From: Acidobacteriota bacterium
Lineage (GTDB): Bacteria; Acidobacteriota; Aminicenantia; UBA2199
NCBI GenBank assembly: GCA_028749105.1
Contig: JAQUQF010000018.1
Span: 1-13,187 of the forward strand
Reading direction: 5' to 3'
DNA: 13,187 nt
Part shown: positions 5,816 to 12,948 of the stretch, one piece after another
Layout of the letters: each line of letters opens with the position of its first letter
Numbering within the stretch: the stretch's first letter is position 1
Position numbers and translations under genes: made by a program
Notes under the pieces: model-generated
What the model saw: only the letters and a program-made list of their open reading frames with translations
The model's database searches: none
What the model was told of the DNA's origin: nothing

Positions 5816-8089
5816 ATGAAAAGGGTTTTCGACCGCTACATCCTGAAGGAGATCGCCTCGCCGTTCGCCATCGGGCTGCTGGTCTACACCTTCACCCTGC
5901 TGATCCATCAGATCCTCCTCCTCTCCAAGACGCTGATCTCCAAGGGAGCGACGGCCGGGACCATTTTCAAGATCCTGCTCTACCTGCTTCCCGATTTTCT
6001 CTCCTTCACCATCCCCATGGCCACGCTGATGGGCGTGCTGGCCGGCATGAGCCGTCTCAGCTCCGATTCCGAGATCGTGGCCCTGCGCACCATGGGGGTG
6101 CGCAACCGCCAGGTGCTGAAGCCGGTGCTGGCCTTCTCGGTCGCCACCTGGCTCGTCTCCTCATTCCTGATCATGTTCCTGGCCCCGGAGGCCAACTACC
6201 GCTTCAACAAGCTGTACACCGGCGTCCTCCTGTCGCAGACGGTCTCGGGGATCAAGCCCGGCGTCTTTTACCTGGGGCTCCCCTCGTACAGCCTTTATTT
6301 CCACGACCAGGAGCGCAACGGCGACTGGAAGGACGTGTTCCTCTATTCCCTGAAGAAGCCGGAAGATGACACGCTGCTCTTCGCCCGCAGGGGCAAGTTC
6401 ATCTACAGGCAGTTCCAGAAGGACAATTACATCGTCCTGTATGACGGCGTATTGCACAGCTTCAAAAAAAAGACCCCGGAGAAATACTCGCTGACCTTCT
6501 TTTCCCAGAAGACCGAGACGGTCAGCAACCGCACCACCTTCCGCCAGACACGCCGCTCCACCCAGCTGGTCTTTCCCGAGCTGGTGCGCCGGCTGCGCGC
6601 CAGCCCGGGCGACGTGCAGCTCAATCTTGAGTTCCACAGGAAGTTCGCCCTGCCCTTCGCCTGCCTGGTCCTCGGCTTCCTGGGCATGTCGCTGGGCATC
6701 TCGACGCGCAAGGGGGGCAAGACCAGCGGCTTCGTCATCTCGCTGGGGATCATTTTCACCTATTATGTGCTGATGACCGCCGGCCGCAACCTGATCGTCA
6801 AGCGCATCATCTCCCCGTTCTGGGGTTCGTGGGGGCCGACCTTATTCCTGGTCGTCATCGGCATCTGGCTCTACCGCTTTTCCTCTTTGGAAAAGGCGAT
6901 CAACTGGGAAAGGCTTCTGGCCTTCGGCCAACTGCAGCGGAAAAAGACCGAGGCAGCCCCAAGCAAGGGCCCCCGCACCGCGCCCTCGGCTTTCTGCCGC
7001 TGGAACCCGGTCAAGATACTCGACGGCTACGTGCTGCGGCGGCTGGTGCTGGTCTTTTTCCTGGTCTTTTTTTCCCTGCTGATGGTCTTTTACATCATCA
7101 ATATCCTGGAACTGATCGACAACATCATCGAGAACAAGGTCCCCTTTGTCTACCTTCTGAAATACGACCTCTATGTCACCCCGGAGATCGTCAGCATCAT
7201 CCTGCCCATCTCCATCCTGACCGCGGTGTTGCTCACCTTCTCCCTGATGAGCAAGAACAACGAGGTGACCGCCGTCCAGGTCAGCGGCATCAGCCTGCTG
7301 CGCCTGGCCATGCCGGCGGTATTCCTGGGGCTGGTCCTCTCCCTGGCCGTCTTTTTCATCCAGGAGAACATCCTGCCCGAAGCCAACCGCCGGTCGGAGC
7401 AAACGCTCGATGTCATCCACAACCGCCAGTCGGTCGCCGACATGGAGTTCGCCCGCAATTGGGTTTTGGGCCGCAACAACCAGATATATTTTTACGATTA
7501 CTATGAAAAGGGCAACCAGCGCTTCATCAATTTCAATATCCTGTTCATGGACAATGAGTTCCGGCTGCGCTCCCGCCTTTCGGCCGCCAGCGCCTCCTGG
7601 CTTGAGGAAGGCGTCCTGCTGCTGCGCGACGGCTTCATCCGGGATTTCCGCGATAATTTTCCCCTCGACATGGAGCCGTTCAAGGAGACGCGTCTGGCCA
7701 TCGACGAAACGCGCAGGTTCTTCACCGAGAAGGTGAAATTCTCCGGCGCCATGAACAGCGCCGAGCTGCGTGAATACATCCGCTACCTGCAGAAAAAGCG
7801 CAGCGACCCCCTGCGCTACCAGGCGCAGCTCTACAACAATTACGCCTTCCCCTTTTCGTCCCTGGTCATGGTCTTCATCGCCATCCCCTTCTCCTTTCTC
7901 ATGGGCAACCGCGGCGCCCTTTTCGGCATCGGCATTGCCGTGGGCATCTCCATGACCTATTGGGGGGCGCTGGGGATTTTCAGCGCCGTCGGCGCCACCG
8001 GCGTTTTGTCGCCCCTGCTCGCCGCCTTCGCGCCGCTCGTCATTTTTTCGCTCATTTCCGGCGTCTTGTTCTTGAAGATCAAGACCTGA
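5816..8089 (+). CDS. Fused LptF-LptG lipopolysaccharide export permease
   Basis: This single 757-residue frame contains two complete YjgP/YjgQ-family permeases, each about 360 residues. Residues 1 to about 362 form the LptF-like half: three spans (about 17-40, 50-80, 100-122), a periplasmic beta-jellyroll region (about 130-265) and three more spans (about 270-355). A polar Ala/Pro/Lys-rich linker (about 370-398, including TEAAPSKGPRTAPS) leads into a second copy (about 400-757) that starts DGYVLRRL and repeats the layout: spans near 409-432, 455-480 and 495-518, a jellyroll, and spans near 673-755. In E. coli LptF and LptG are separate proteins that pair with the LptB ATPase dimer to extract LPS from the inner membrane and pass it to LptC/LptA. 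Here one chain would supply both halves. The frame is unbroken with no internal stop or obvious second start, so the fusion looks genuine and not a sequencing artefact. lptB, lptC and lptA are not in the window. Confidence 0.9.
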   Translation: MKRVFDRYILKEIASPFAIGLLVYTFTLLIHQILLLSKTLISKGATAGTIFKILLYLLPDFLSFTIPMATLMGVLAGMSRLSSDSEIVALRTMGVRNRQVLKPVLAFSVATWLVSSFLIMFLAPEANYRFNKLYTGVLLSQTVSGIKPGVFYLGLPSYSLYFHDQERNGDWKDVFLYSLKKPEDDTLLFARRGKFIYRQFQKDNYIVLYDGVLHSFKKKTPEKYSLTFFSQKTETVSNRTTFRQTRRSTQLVFPELVRRLRASPGDVQLNLEFHRKFALPFACLVLGFLGMSLGISTRKGGKTSGFVISLGIIFTYYVLMTAGRNLIVKRIISPFWGSWGPTLFLVVIGIWLYRFSSLEKAINWERLLAFGQLQRKKTEAAPSKGPRTAPSAFCRWNPVKILDGYVLRRLVLVFFLVFFSLLMVFYIINILELIDNIIENKVPFVYLLKYDLYVTPEIVSIILPISILTAVLLTFSLMSKNNEVTAVQVSGISLLRLAMPAVFLGLVLSLAVFFIQENILPEANRRSEQTLDVIHNRQSVADMEFARNWVLGRNNQIYFYDYYEKGNQRFINFNILFMDNEFRLRSRLSAASASWLEEGVLLLRDGFIRDFRDNFPLDMEPFKETRLAIDETRRFFTEKVKFSGAMNSAELREYIRYLQKKRSDPLRYQAQLYNNYAFPFSSLVMVFIAIPFSFLMGNRGALFGIGIAVGISMTYWGALGIFSAVGATGVLSPLLAAFAPLVIFSLISGVLFLKIKT

Positions 8090-8098
8090 ACGTTTTTG

Positions 8099-8130
8099 CC
8101 GGGGACCGGCTGCGGCCTGCGCCGCCCCGG
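8099..8130 (+). terminator. GC-rich hairpin after lptFG, possible terminator
   Basis: Stem CCGGGG (8099-8104) with CCCCGG (8125-8130), continued inward by CGGC (8107-8110) with GCCG (8121-8124) after a two-base bulge, and possibly two further pairs. It starts ten bases after the lptFG stop and is followed by only GTTTCC, so the T-run is weak. Its place between a stop codon and the next promoter favours a terminator role. Confidence 0.42.
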
Positions 8131-8131
8131 G

Positions 8132-8160
8132 TTTCCAATTGTCGGCAAATATGGTAAAAT
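8132..8160 (+). promoter_or_regulatory. Promoter candidate for the korDABC-tyrS unit
   Basis: TTTCCA (8132-8137; four of six) and TAAAAT (8155-8160; five of six) are 17 bases apart. The -10 hexamer is identical to that of the ferredoxin promoter at 4575-4580. Transcription would start near 8167, leaving about 35 bases of leader with a GAGG Shine-Dalgarno at 8192-8195. A second possible -10 (TACAAT at 8182-8187) has no good -35. Confidence 0.45.
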
Positions 8161-8201
8161 CTGGTATCTTGATGCCCTGACTACAATAATCGAGGTGAAT
8201 C

Positions 8202-8504
8202 ATGGAGAAGGAAGAATCAAAGGCCAACCAGGACGCCCTGGAGCGGCGCGCCAAGAGAAAGCCATCGCCGAAAACCAACAAGCTGACCCTGGTGCCCCTG
8301 TACTGCAAGGGCTGCGGCCTGTGCGTCGATATCTGCCCCACCGGCACCCTGCAGCTGTACGATGATCCCAAGAACAAGTTCGGCACGTCGGTGAAGATTG
8401 ACGCCCCCGATTTCTGCATCGGCTGCCGCATGTGCGAGCTGCAGTGCCCCGATTTCGCCATATTCGTCAATTACGAGGAAGAGAAAAAGGAAGGTGGCAA
8501 ATGA
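8202..8504 (+). CDS. korD: 2-oxoacid:ferredoxin oxidoreductase delta subunit (2[4Fe-4S] ferredoxin domain)
   Basis: This 100-residue iron-sulfur subunit has two clean CxxCxxCxxxCP motifs: C35, C38, C41, C45 and C72, C75, C78, C82. It would pass electrons from the thiamine-bound catalytic centre to external ferredoxin. The first 30 residues are a charged, Lys/Arg-rich extension before the ferredoxin fold. GAGG at 8192-8195 sits six bases before the ATG and supports this start. Its TGA overlaps the korA start (ATGA), and the order delta-alpha-beta-gamma is a common arrangement for four-subunit 2-oxoacid oxidoreductases of anaerobes. A free-standing ferredoxin is unlikely given the tight coupling. 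Confidence 0.9.
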   Translation: MEKEESKANQDALERRAKRKPSPKTNKLTLVPLYCKGCGLCVDICPTGTLQLYDDPKNKFGTSVKIDAPDFCIGCRMCELQCPDFAIFVNYEEEKKEGGK

Positions 8505-9628
8505 GCCAGCGCAAGGTCCTGCAGGGCAACATCATCATCGCCAAGGCGGCGCTGGCGGCCGGCTGCGATTTTTTCGCCGGCTACCCCATCACTCCCTCCT
8601 CCGAGATCGCCCAGTACATGTCCAAGGAAATGCCGAAAATGGAGCGGACGTTCATCCAGATGGAGGACGAGATCGCCTCGCTGGGCGCCTGCATCGGCGC
8701 CTCCCTTGCCGGGAGAAAGCCGCTGACGGCGACCTCCGGCCCGGGCTTCTCCCTGATGCAGGAGCACGTCGGCATGGCGGTCATGGCCGAGGTGCCGGTG
8801 GTCATCGTCAACGTCATGCGCGGCGGCCCCTCCACCGGCATGCCCACCAAGCCGGCCCAGGCCGACATGATGCAGGCACGCTGGGGCACCCACGGCGACC
8901 ACCCGATCATCGCCCTGTACCCGGCCTTTTCCGACGAGATCTTCAGCGAGACCGTGCGCGCCTTCAACCTGGCCGAAAAATACTGGAACCCGGTGATCCT
9001 GCTCCTGGACGAGGTCCTGGGCAAGGCCCACATGGACGTGGAGATCCCCGAGCCCGGCAGCTATGAAGTGTTCTGGGAAAAGACGCACGAGATCAAGGAC
9101 CTGAACATCTACGACCGCAAGCTCGGCGAGAACCCGCCGCGCATCGATTTCTTCCACGGCTATCCGATCCATATCGACAGCCTGGAGCACGACGCCCACG
9201 GCTGGCCCTCGTTCGACGCCAAGACCGTGGACAAGATGCAGAAGCTGCGCATGCAGAAGATCTACCAGAACCTGGACGACATCATCAAGTACAAGGAGTA
9301 CTTCATGGACGACGCCGAGGTCATGGTCTTCAGCTTCGGCATCTCGGCGCGCGGTGCGCTGGCCGCGGTCAAGGCGGCCCGCGAGCAGGGCATCAAGGCC
9401 GGCCTGTTCCAGGCCCTGACCGTATGGCCATTCCCCCGCGCCGCCCTGCAGGAGCGCTTCAAGAAAACCAAGAAGGTGTTGACCGTCGAGATGAACATGG
9501 GGCAGATGAAGTACGAGGTCGAGCGCGTCGCGCCGCACGGTGTGGAGAAGCAGACGCTGCTGCGCGCCAACGGCATGCCCTTCTCCCCCGACGAGGTCCT
9601 CAACGCCATCAAGGAGTTCGACAAATGA
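8501..9628 (+). CDS. korA: 2-oxoacid:ferredoxin oxidoreductase alpha subunit
   Basis: This 375-residue subunit starts at the ATG overlapping the korD stop, with a purine-rich AAGGAAGG element a few bases upstream; the frame is open further upstream only inside korD. The N-terminal pyrimidine-binding domain carries GYPITPSSEI (27-36) and RGGPSTGMPTKP (107-118), the family signature contacting substrate and cofactor. The C-terminal part (about 260-375) looks like the transketolase-C-like domain. With beta, gamma and delta subunits it would oxidatively decarboxylate a 2-oxoacid to an acyl-CoA, reducing ferredoxin, or run in reverse to fix CO2. The PSTG motif fits the KorA/2-oxoglutarate group better than the VorB group, but the substrate cannot be fixed by reading, and a branched-chain 2-oxoacid enzyme is the main alternative. 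Confidence 0.88.
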   Translation: MSQRKVLQGNIIIAKAALAAGCDFFAGYPITPSSEIAQYMSKEMPKMERTFIQMEDEIASLGACIGASLAGRKPLTATSGPGFSLMQEHVGMAVMAEVPVVIVNVMRGGPSTGMPTKPAQADMMQARWGTHGDHPIIALYPAFSDEIFSETVRAFNLAEKYWNPVILLLDEVLGKAHMDVEIPEPGSYEVFWEKTHEIKDLNIYDRKLGENPPRIDFFHGYPIHIDSLEHDAHGWPSFDAKTVDKMQKLRMQKIYQNLDDIIKYKEYFMDDAEVMVFSFGISARGALAAVKAAREQGIKAGLFQALTVWPFPRAALQERFKKTKKVLTVEMNMGQMKYEVERVAPHGVEKQTLLRANGMPFSPDEVLNAIKEFDK

Positions 9629-10461
9629 GAGACTACGAAAAATACATCCGCTACCGCACGTTTCCCACCCCCTGGTGCCCCGGTTGCGGCGACGGCGTCA
9701 TACTGAAGTCGATCGCCATGGCCTTCGCCGAGCTGAACCTCGACCCCGACGACATCGTCGTGGTGGCCGGCATCGGCTGTTCCGGCCGCATGCCCACCTA
9801 TTTCAACACCAACACCCTGCACACCACCCACGGCCGCGCCCTGACGTTTGCCACCGGCATCAAGCTGGCCAAGCCCGAGAAGCTGGTCGTGGTCATCTCC
9901 GGCGACGGCGATGCCACGGCCATCGGCGGCAACCACCTCATCCACGCCGCCCGGCGCAACATCGGCATCAAGATGATCCTGATCAACAACGGCATCTACG
10001 GCATGACCGGCGGCCAGGTCTCGCCGCTGACGCCGCCCAAGTTCTTCACCGAGACCACGCCCTACGGCAACATCGAGCCGCATTTCAACGTGCGCGAGCT
10101 GCTGACCGCCGCCAAGGCCACCTTCGTGGCCCGCGAGACGGTCAACCGCCTGATGCAGCTGAAGCAGGTGATCAAGAAGTCGTTCCAGCACAAGGGCTTC
10201 TCGGTGGTGGAGGTGATGAGCAACTGCCACGTCAACCTGGGCCGGCGCAACAAGATGAAGAGCCCGCTGGTGATGACCAAGTACATCAAGGACATCACCA
10301 TGAACATGGCCGACTTCGAAAAGCTCTCCCCCGAGGAGCAGGCGCCGAAATACCCGCTGGGGATCTTCGTGCAGGACACGCAGCGGCTGGAATACACCGA
10401 CCTCTACTACAACCACATCGTGCCCGTCGCCCAGGGGTCGGGCGCCAAGGGGGAAAAATGA
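9625..10461 (+). CDS. korB: 2-oxoacid:ferredoxin oxidoreductase beta subunit (thiamine pyrophosphate binding)
   Basis: This 278-residue catalytic subunit starts at the ATG overlapping the korA stop, with AAGGAG (9611-9616) eight bases upstream. The thiamine diphosphate motif is complete: GDGDATAIGGNH (93-104) through NNG (121-123). The four cysteines expected to hold the internal [4Fe-4S] cluster are present: C18 and C21 (WCPGCG), C52 (GIGCSG) and C201 (SNCH). HTTHGRA and the TGGQ after the thiamine motif are also typical. Length is normal for KorB-type beta subunits, which are shorter than pyruvate oxidoreductase beta domains. Its TGA overlaps the korC ATG. Confidence 0.92.
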   Translation: MRDYEKYIRYRTFPTPWCPGCGDGVILKSIAMAFAELNLDPDDIVVVAGIGCSGRMPTYFNTNTLHTTHGRALTFATGIKLAKPEKLVVVISGDGDATAIGGNHLIHAARRNIGIKMILINNGIYGMTGGQVSPLTPPKFFTETTPYGNIEPHFNVRELLTAAKATFVARETVNRLMQLKQVIKKSFQHKGFSVVEVMSNCHVNLGRRNKMKSPLVMTKYIKDITMNMADFEKLSPEEQAPKYPLGIFVQDTQRLEYTDLYYNHIVPVAQGSGAKGEK

Positions 10462-10994
10462 AGAAATACGAGATACGCTACGGAGCCGTCGGCGGCCAGG
10501 GGATCATCACCGCCGGCGCCCTGCTGGTGGACATCGCGGTGGAGATGGAGAACAAGTTCGCCATCGAAAGCCCCACCTATACCGCGGCCGTGCGCGGCGG
10601 CCCGACCAAGGTCGACGTCATCATCGCCGACGAGAAGATCGATTTCCCGCATGCCACGGCCATCGACTTTTTCCTCTGCACCGACCAGCGGCCCTACGAC
10701 ATCTACAAGCAGTCCGTCAAGGACGACGCCATCGTGGTCCTGGACTCGCACCTGGTGCGCGAGCTCGGCGACACCCGGCACTGGAAAGTGTACCAGGTGC
10801 CGATCATCAACGAGACCAAGGTGGGGGCGGGGAACGTGGTGCTGACCTCGGTGGTCAGCCTGGCCGTCACCCAGAAGCTGACCAACGTGATCACCTATGA
10901 CCACATGCTGGCGCACATCAGGCACTGGGCCCCCAAGGGCGCGGTGGAGATGAACATCAAGGCCATCGAGGTCGGGATGAACCTGATCAAGTAG
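10458..10994 (+). CDS. korC: 2-oxoacid:ferredoxin oxidoreductase gamma subunit
   Basis: This 178-residue subunit starts at the ATG overlapping the korB stop, with a purine-rich AAGGGGG just upstream. The frame is open far upstream, but that stretch is only an out-of-frame reading of korB. Family marks are the Gly-rich GAVGGQGIITAG (9-20) and the AAVRGGPTKVDVIIAD segment (R46, G47, G48). In multi-subunit enzymes this domain helps bind coenzyme A and completes the complex. It is the usual length of about 180 residues. The gene ends one base before tyrS. Confidence 0.92.
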   Translation: MKKYEIRYGAVGGQGIITAGALLVDIAVEMENKFAIESPTYTAAVRGGPTKVDVIIADEKIDFPHATAIDFFLCTDQRPYDIYKQSVKDDAIVVLDSHLVRELGDTRHWKVYQVPIINETKVGAGNVVLTSVVSLAVTQKLTNVITYDHMLAHIRHWAPKGAVEMNIKAIEVGMNLIK

Positions 10995-10995
10995 G

Positions 10996-12210
10996 ATGGG
11001 TTTCCCCGCCGTAGCCGAACAACTCGACCTGCTCAGGAAAGGGGCGCTGGAGGTCATCAGCGAGGAGGATCTCGAGAAAAAGATCGCCCGCTCGCTGCAG
11101 ACGAAAAAACCCCTGCTGGTCAAGGCGGGATTCGACCCCACCGCCCCCGACATCCACCTGGGCCACACCGTCCTCATCCGCAAGATGAAGCACTTCCAGG
11201 ACCTCGGGCACACGGTTGTCTTCCTGATCGGCGACTTCACCGCCCTGATCGGCGATCCCAGCGGCCGCAACAAGACCCGGCCGCCCTTGAGCCGCGAGGA
11301 GATCGCGGCCAATGCCGAAACCTACAAGGAGCAGATCTTCAAGCTCCTGGACCCGCAAAAGACGGTGATCGATTTCAACTCGCTCTGGCTCGGCGCTTTG
11401 TCGGCGGTGGAGATCATCAAGCTGACCGCCTCCTACACCGTGGCGCGCATCCTGGAGCGCGATGATTTCTCCAAACGCTACAAGAACGGCGAGCCGATCT
11501 CGGTCCACGAGCTGCTCTACCCGCTGATGCAGGGCTACGACTCGGTGGCGTTGCATGCTGACGTCGAGCTGGGCGGCAGCGACCAGAAGTTCAACCTGCT
11601 GGTGGGCCGCGAGCTGCAGCGCAACTACGGCCAGGAGCCGCAGGTGATCATCACCATGCCGCTGCTCGAAGGCCTGGACGGCGTGCAGAAGATGAGCAAG
11701 AGCCTGGGCAACACCATCGGCATCCATGACAACCCGGCGGAGATGTTCGGCAAGGTGATGTCGGTGAACGACGAGCTGATGTTCCGCTACTATGATCTGC
11801 TGACCGACGTGCCGGTCAAGGAGATCGCCCGCCTAAGGCAGGAGATCGCCGCCGGCAGCCTCAATCCCATGGCCGCCAAGATCGGCCTGGCCAAGTCCAT
11901 CATTGCCGATTTCCATTCCAAGGCGGCGGCCGAGGCCGCCGAAGCCGAGTTCATCAAGGTCTTCCGCAACAAGGAGACCCCGGACGATGCGGAGGTCCTG
12001 GCCCTTGAGGGGGATGAACCGCTGGTCGACTTTCTGGTGCGCCACGGCATCCTCGCTTCGCGCGGCGAGGTCAAGCGCGTTCACGCCCAGGGCGGCATCT
12101 ACCTGGACAACGAACGCCCGGCGGCGATCAGCATCATGCTGCAGAAAGGCCGTTCCTATTTATTGAAGATCGGGAAACGCAAGTTCTATAAGATCGGACC
12201 GGCCGGTTAG
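10996..12210 (+). CDS. tyrS: Tyrosyl-tRNA synthetase
   Basis: This 404-residue class I aminoacyl-tRNA synthetase charges tRNA-Tyr. The HIGH motif is HLGH (54-57) within GFDPTAPDIHLGHT, and KMSKS is intact (232-236). LGGSDQKFNL and GDFTALIGDPSG are typical of the bacterial TyrZ-like group. A C-terminal S4 RNA-binding domain occupies about 342-404. Both catalytic motifs are intact, so it should be functional. It begins one base after the korC stop (TAGGATG) with no separate Shine-Dalgarno or promoter, implying translation coupled to korDABC. Its stop overlaps the stop of the minus-strand gene by two bases, in the shared sequence TTAG. No T-box or tRNA gene is visible nearby. Confidence 0.95.
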   Translation: MGFPAVAEQLDLLRKGALEVISEEDLEKKIARSLQTKKPLLVKAGFDPTAPDIHLGHTVLIRKMKHFQDLGHTVVFLIGDFTALIGDPSGRNKTRPPLSREEIAANAETYKEQIFKLLDPQKTVIDFNSLWLGALSAVEIIKLTASYTVARILERDDFSKRYKNGEPISVHELLYPLMQGYDSVALHADVELGGSDQKFNLLVGRELQRNYGQEPQVIITMPLLEGLDGVQKMSKSLGNTIGIHDNPAEMFGKVMSVNDELMFRYYDLLTDVPVKEIARLRQEIAAGSLNPMAAKIGLAKSIIADFHSKAAAEAAEAEFIKVFRNKETPDDAEVLALEGDEPLVDFLVRHGILASRGEVKRVHAQGGIYLDNERPAAISIMLQKGRSYLLKIGKRKFYKIGPAG

Positions 12211-12947
12211 ATCGTCGCCAAGATCCGCTTGGCTTCCCTGCTGACCCGCATGTGGGGATCCCTGGTCAGCTTGAGCACGAGGACCTTCACCTCGTCGCGG
12301 TCGAAATTGGCCAAACCTTCCAGCAGCTTCAGCCGGACCTCGACATTGGCATCCTGCGCCAGGTCATTGGCCATTTCCAGGAGCTTGCGGCTGCGGCGGT
12401 TGCCCAATACCTCGACGATCGCCGCCCGCGAGTACCAGATGGCATGGGGCAGCTGTTCGATCAGCTTGTTCTCGTCCAGCTGCGCGCGCCGGGACAGCTC
12501 CCTGACCACGACTTCGCGCACCCTCATGTTGTCTTCGGACAGGAACGAGATCAGCATGTTCTCGCCGGCCTGCCCCGTCTCGCTGACGATCAGCTTCACC
12601 GTTTCGAGCTTCCTCTCGTTGTCGCGCTTCCGGAGCAGCTCGCGAACGGGGAAGAACCCGGAGCCGATGTCGCCGCCCCTGTCGCCCATGGCTTTTTTGC
12701 AGGCCATGACCACCGAGCTGTCGGGGTGCTCGAGGAATTGTTTGTAGAACGAGCGATCGCGGAACTTCAATTCGCGCAGGATCTTGAGGGCGCTGGCCAG
12801 GCACTTTGAGGAGATGCCGGCGCAGGAGGCGAGCTCCTTGAGGAACTCGATGCGCTTTTCCCGCTCCATGGCGGCGAATTCGCCGGCCTTGAGGTATTTC
12901 ACCTGCCCGGCCGGGGTGAGTTTCAAAAAATCATCGATCAAGCCCAT
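12207..12947 (-). CDS. HEAT-like repeat protein of unknown function
   Basis: This 246-residue protein appears soluble, with no signal peptide, no membrane span and no recognisable catalytic motif. From about residue 45 onward it is built from paired amphipathic helices with repeat-like phrases such as DNMRVREVVVREL, ANVEVRLKLLEGL and PHMRVSREAKRIL, which fit HEAT/PBS-lyase-type repeats and suggest a protein-binding scaffold. The N-terminal 40 residues begin MGLIDDFLKLTPAGQ and look helical and charged. The ATG lies one base after the stop of the ribA-like gene on the same strand, so the two are probably co-transcribed, but the partner does not reveal a function. Its TAA shares bases with the tyrS stop on the other strand. 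The fold class is fairly sure; the role is unknown. Confidence 0.75.
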   Translation of the reverse strand: MGLIDDFLKLTPAGQVKYLKAGEFAAMEREKRIEFLKELASCAGISSKCLASALKILRELKFRDRSFYKQFLEHPDSSVVMACKKAMGDRGGDIGSGFFPVRELLRKRDNERKLETVKLIVSETGQAGENMLISFLSEDNMRVREVVVRELSRRAQLDENKLIEQLPHAIWYSRAAIVEVLGNRRSRKLLEMANDLAQDANVEVRLKLLEGLANFDRDEVKVLVLKLTRDPHMRVSREAKRILATI

Positions 12948-12948
12948 T

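Noticed and set aside
6980..7030. Possible frameshift or lost stop codon between lptF and lptG
   Set aside because: The linker reads smoothly in one frame with no stop, no homopolymer run at the junction and no obvious second start with a ribosome binding site, so a genuine fusion is the simpler reading.
6842..8470. 542-codon minus-strand open frame under lptFG and korD
   Set aside because: It is antisense to two clear genes and crosses the terminator and promoter gap. No domain is recognisable and the composition is shadow-like.
8471..10416. Two long minus-strand frames (8471-9538 and 9262-10416) under korA and korB
   Set aside because: They are shadows of strongly conserved genes, rich in His, Asp, Gly, Val and Leu, with no motif of their own.
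9540..10457. Long upstream extension of the korC frame across korB
   Set aside because: This part reads korB out of frame and gives an Arg/His/Pro-rich nonsense sequence. The ATG at 10458 with its ribosome binding site begins the true gamma subunit.
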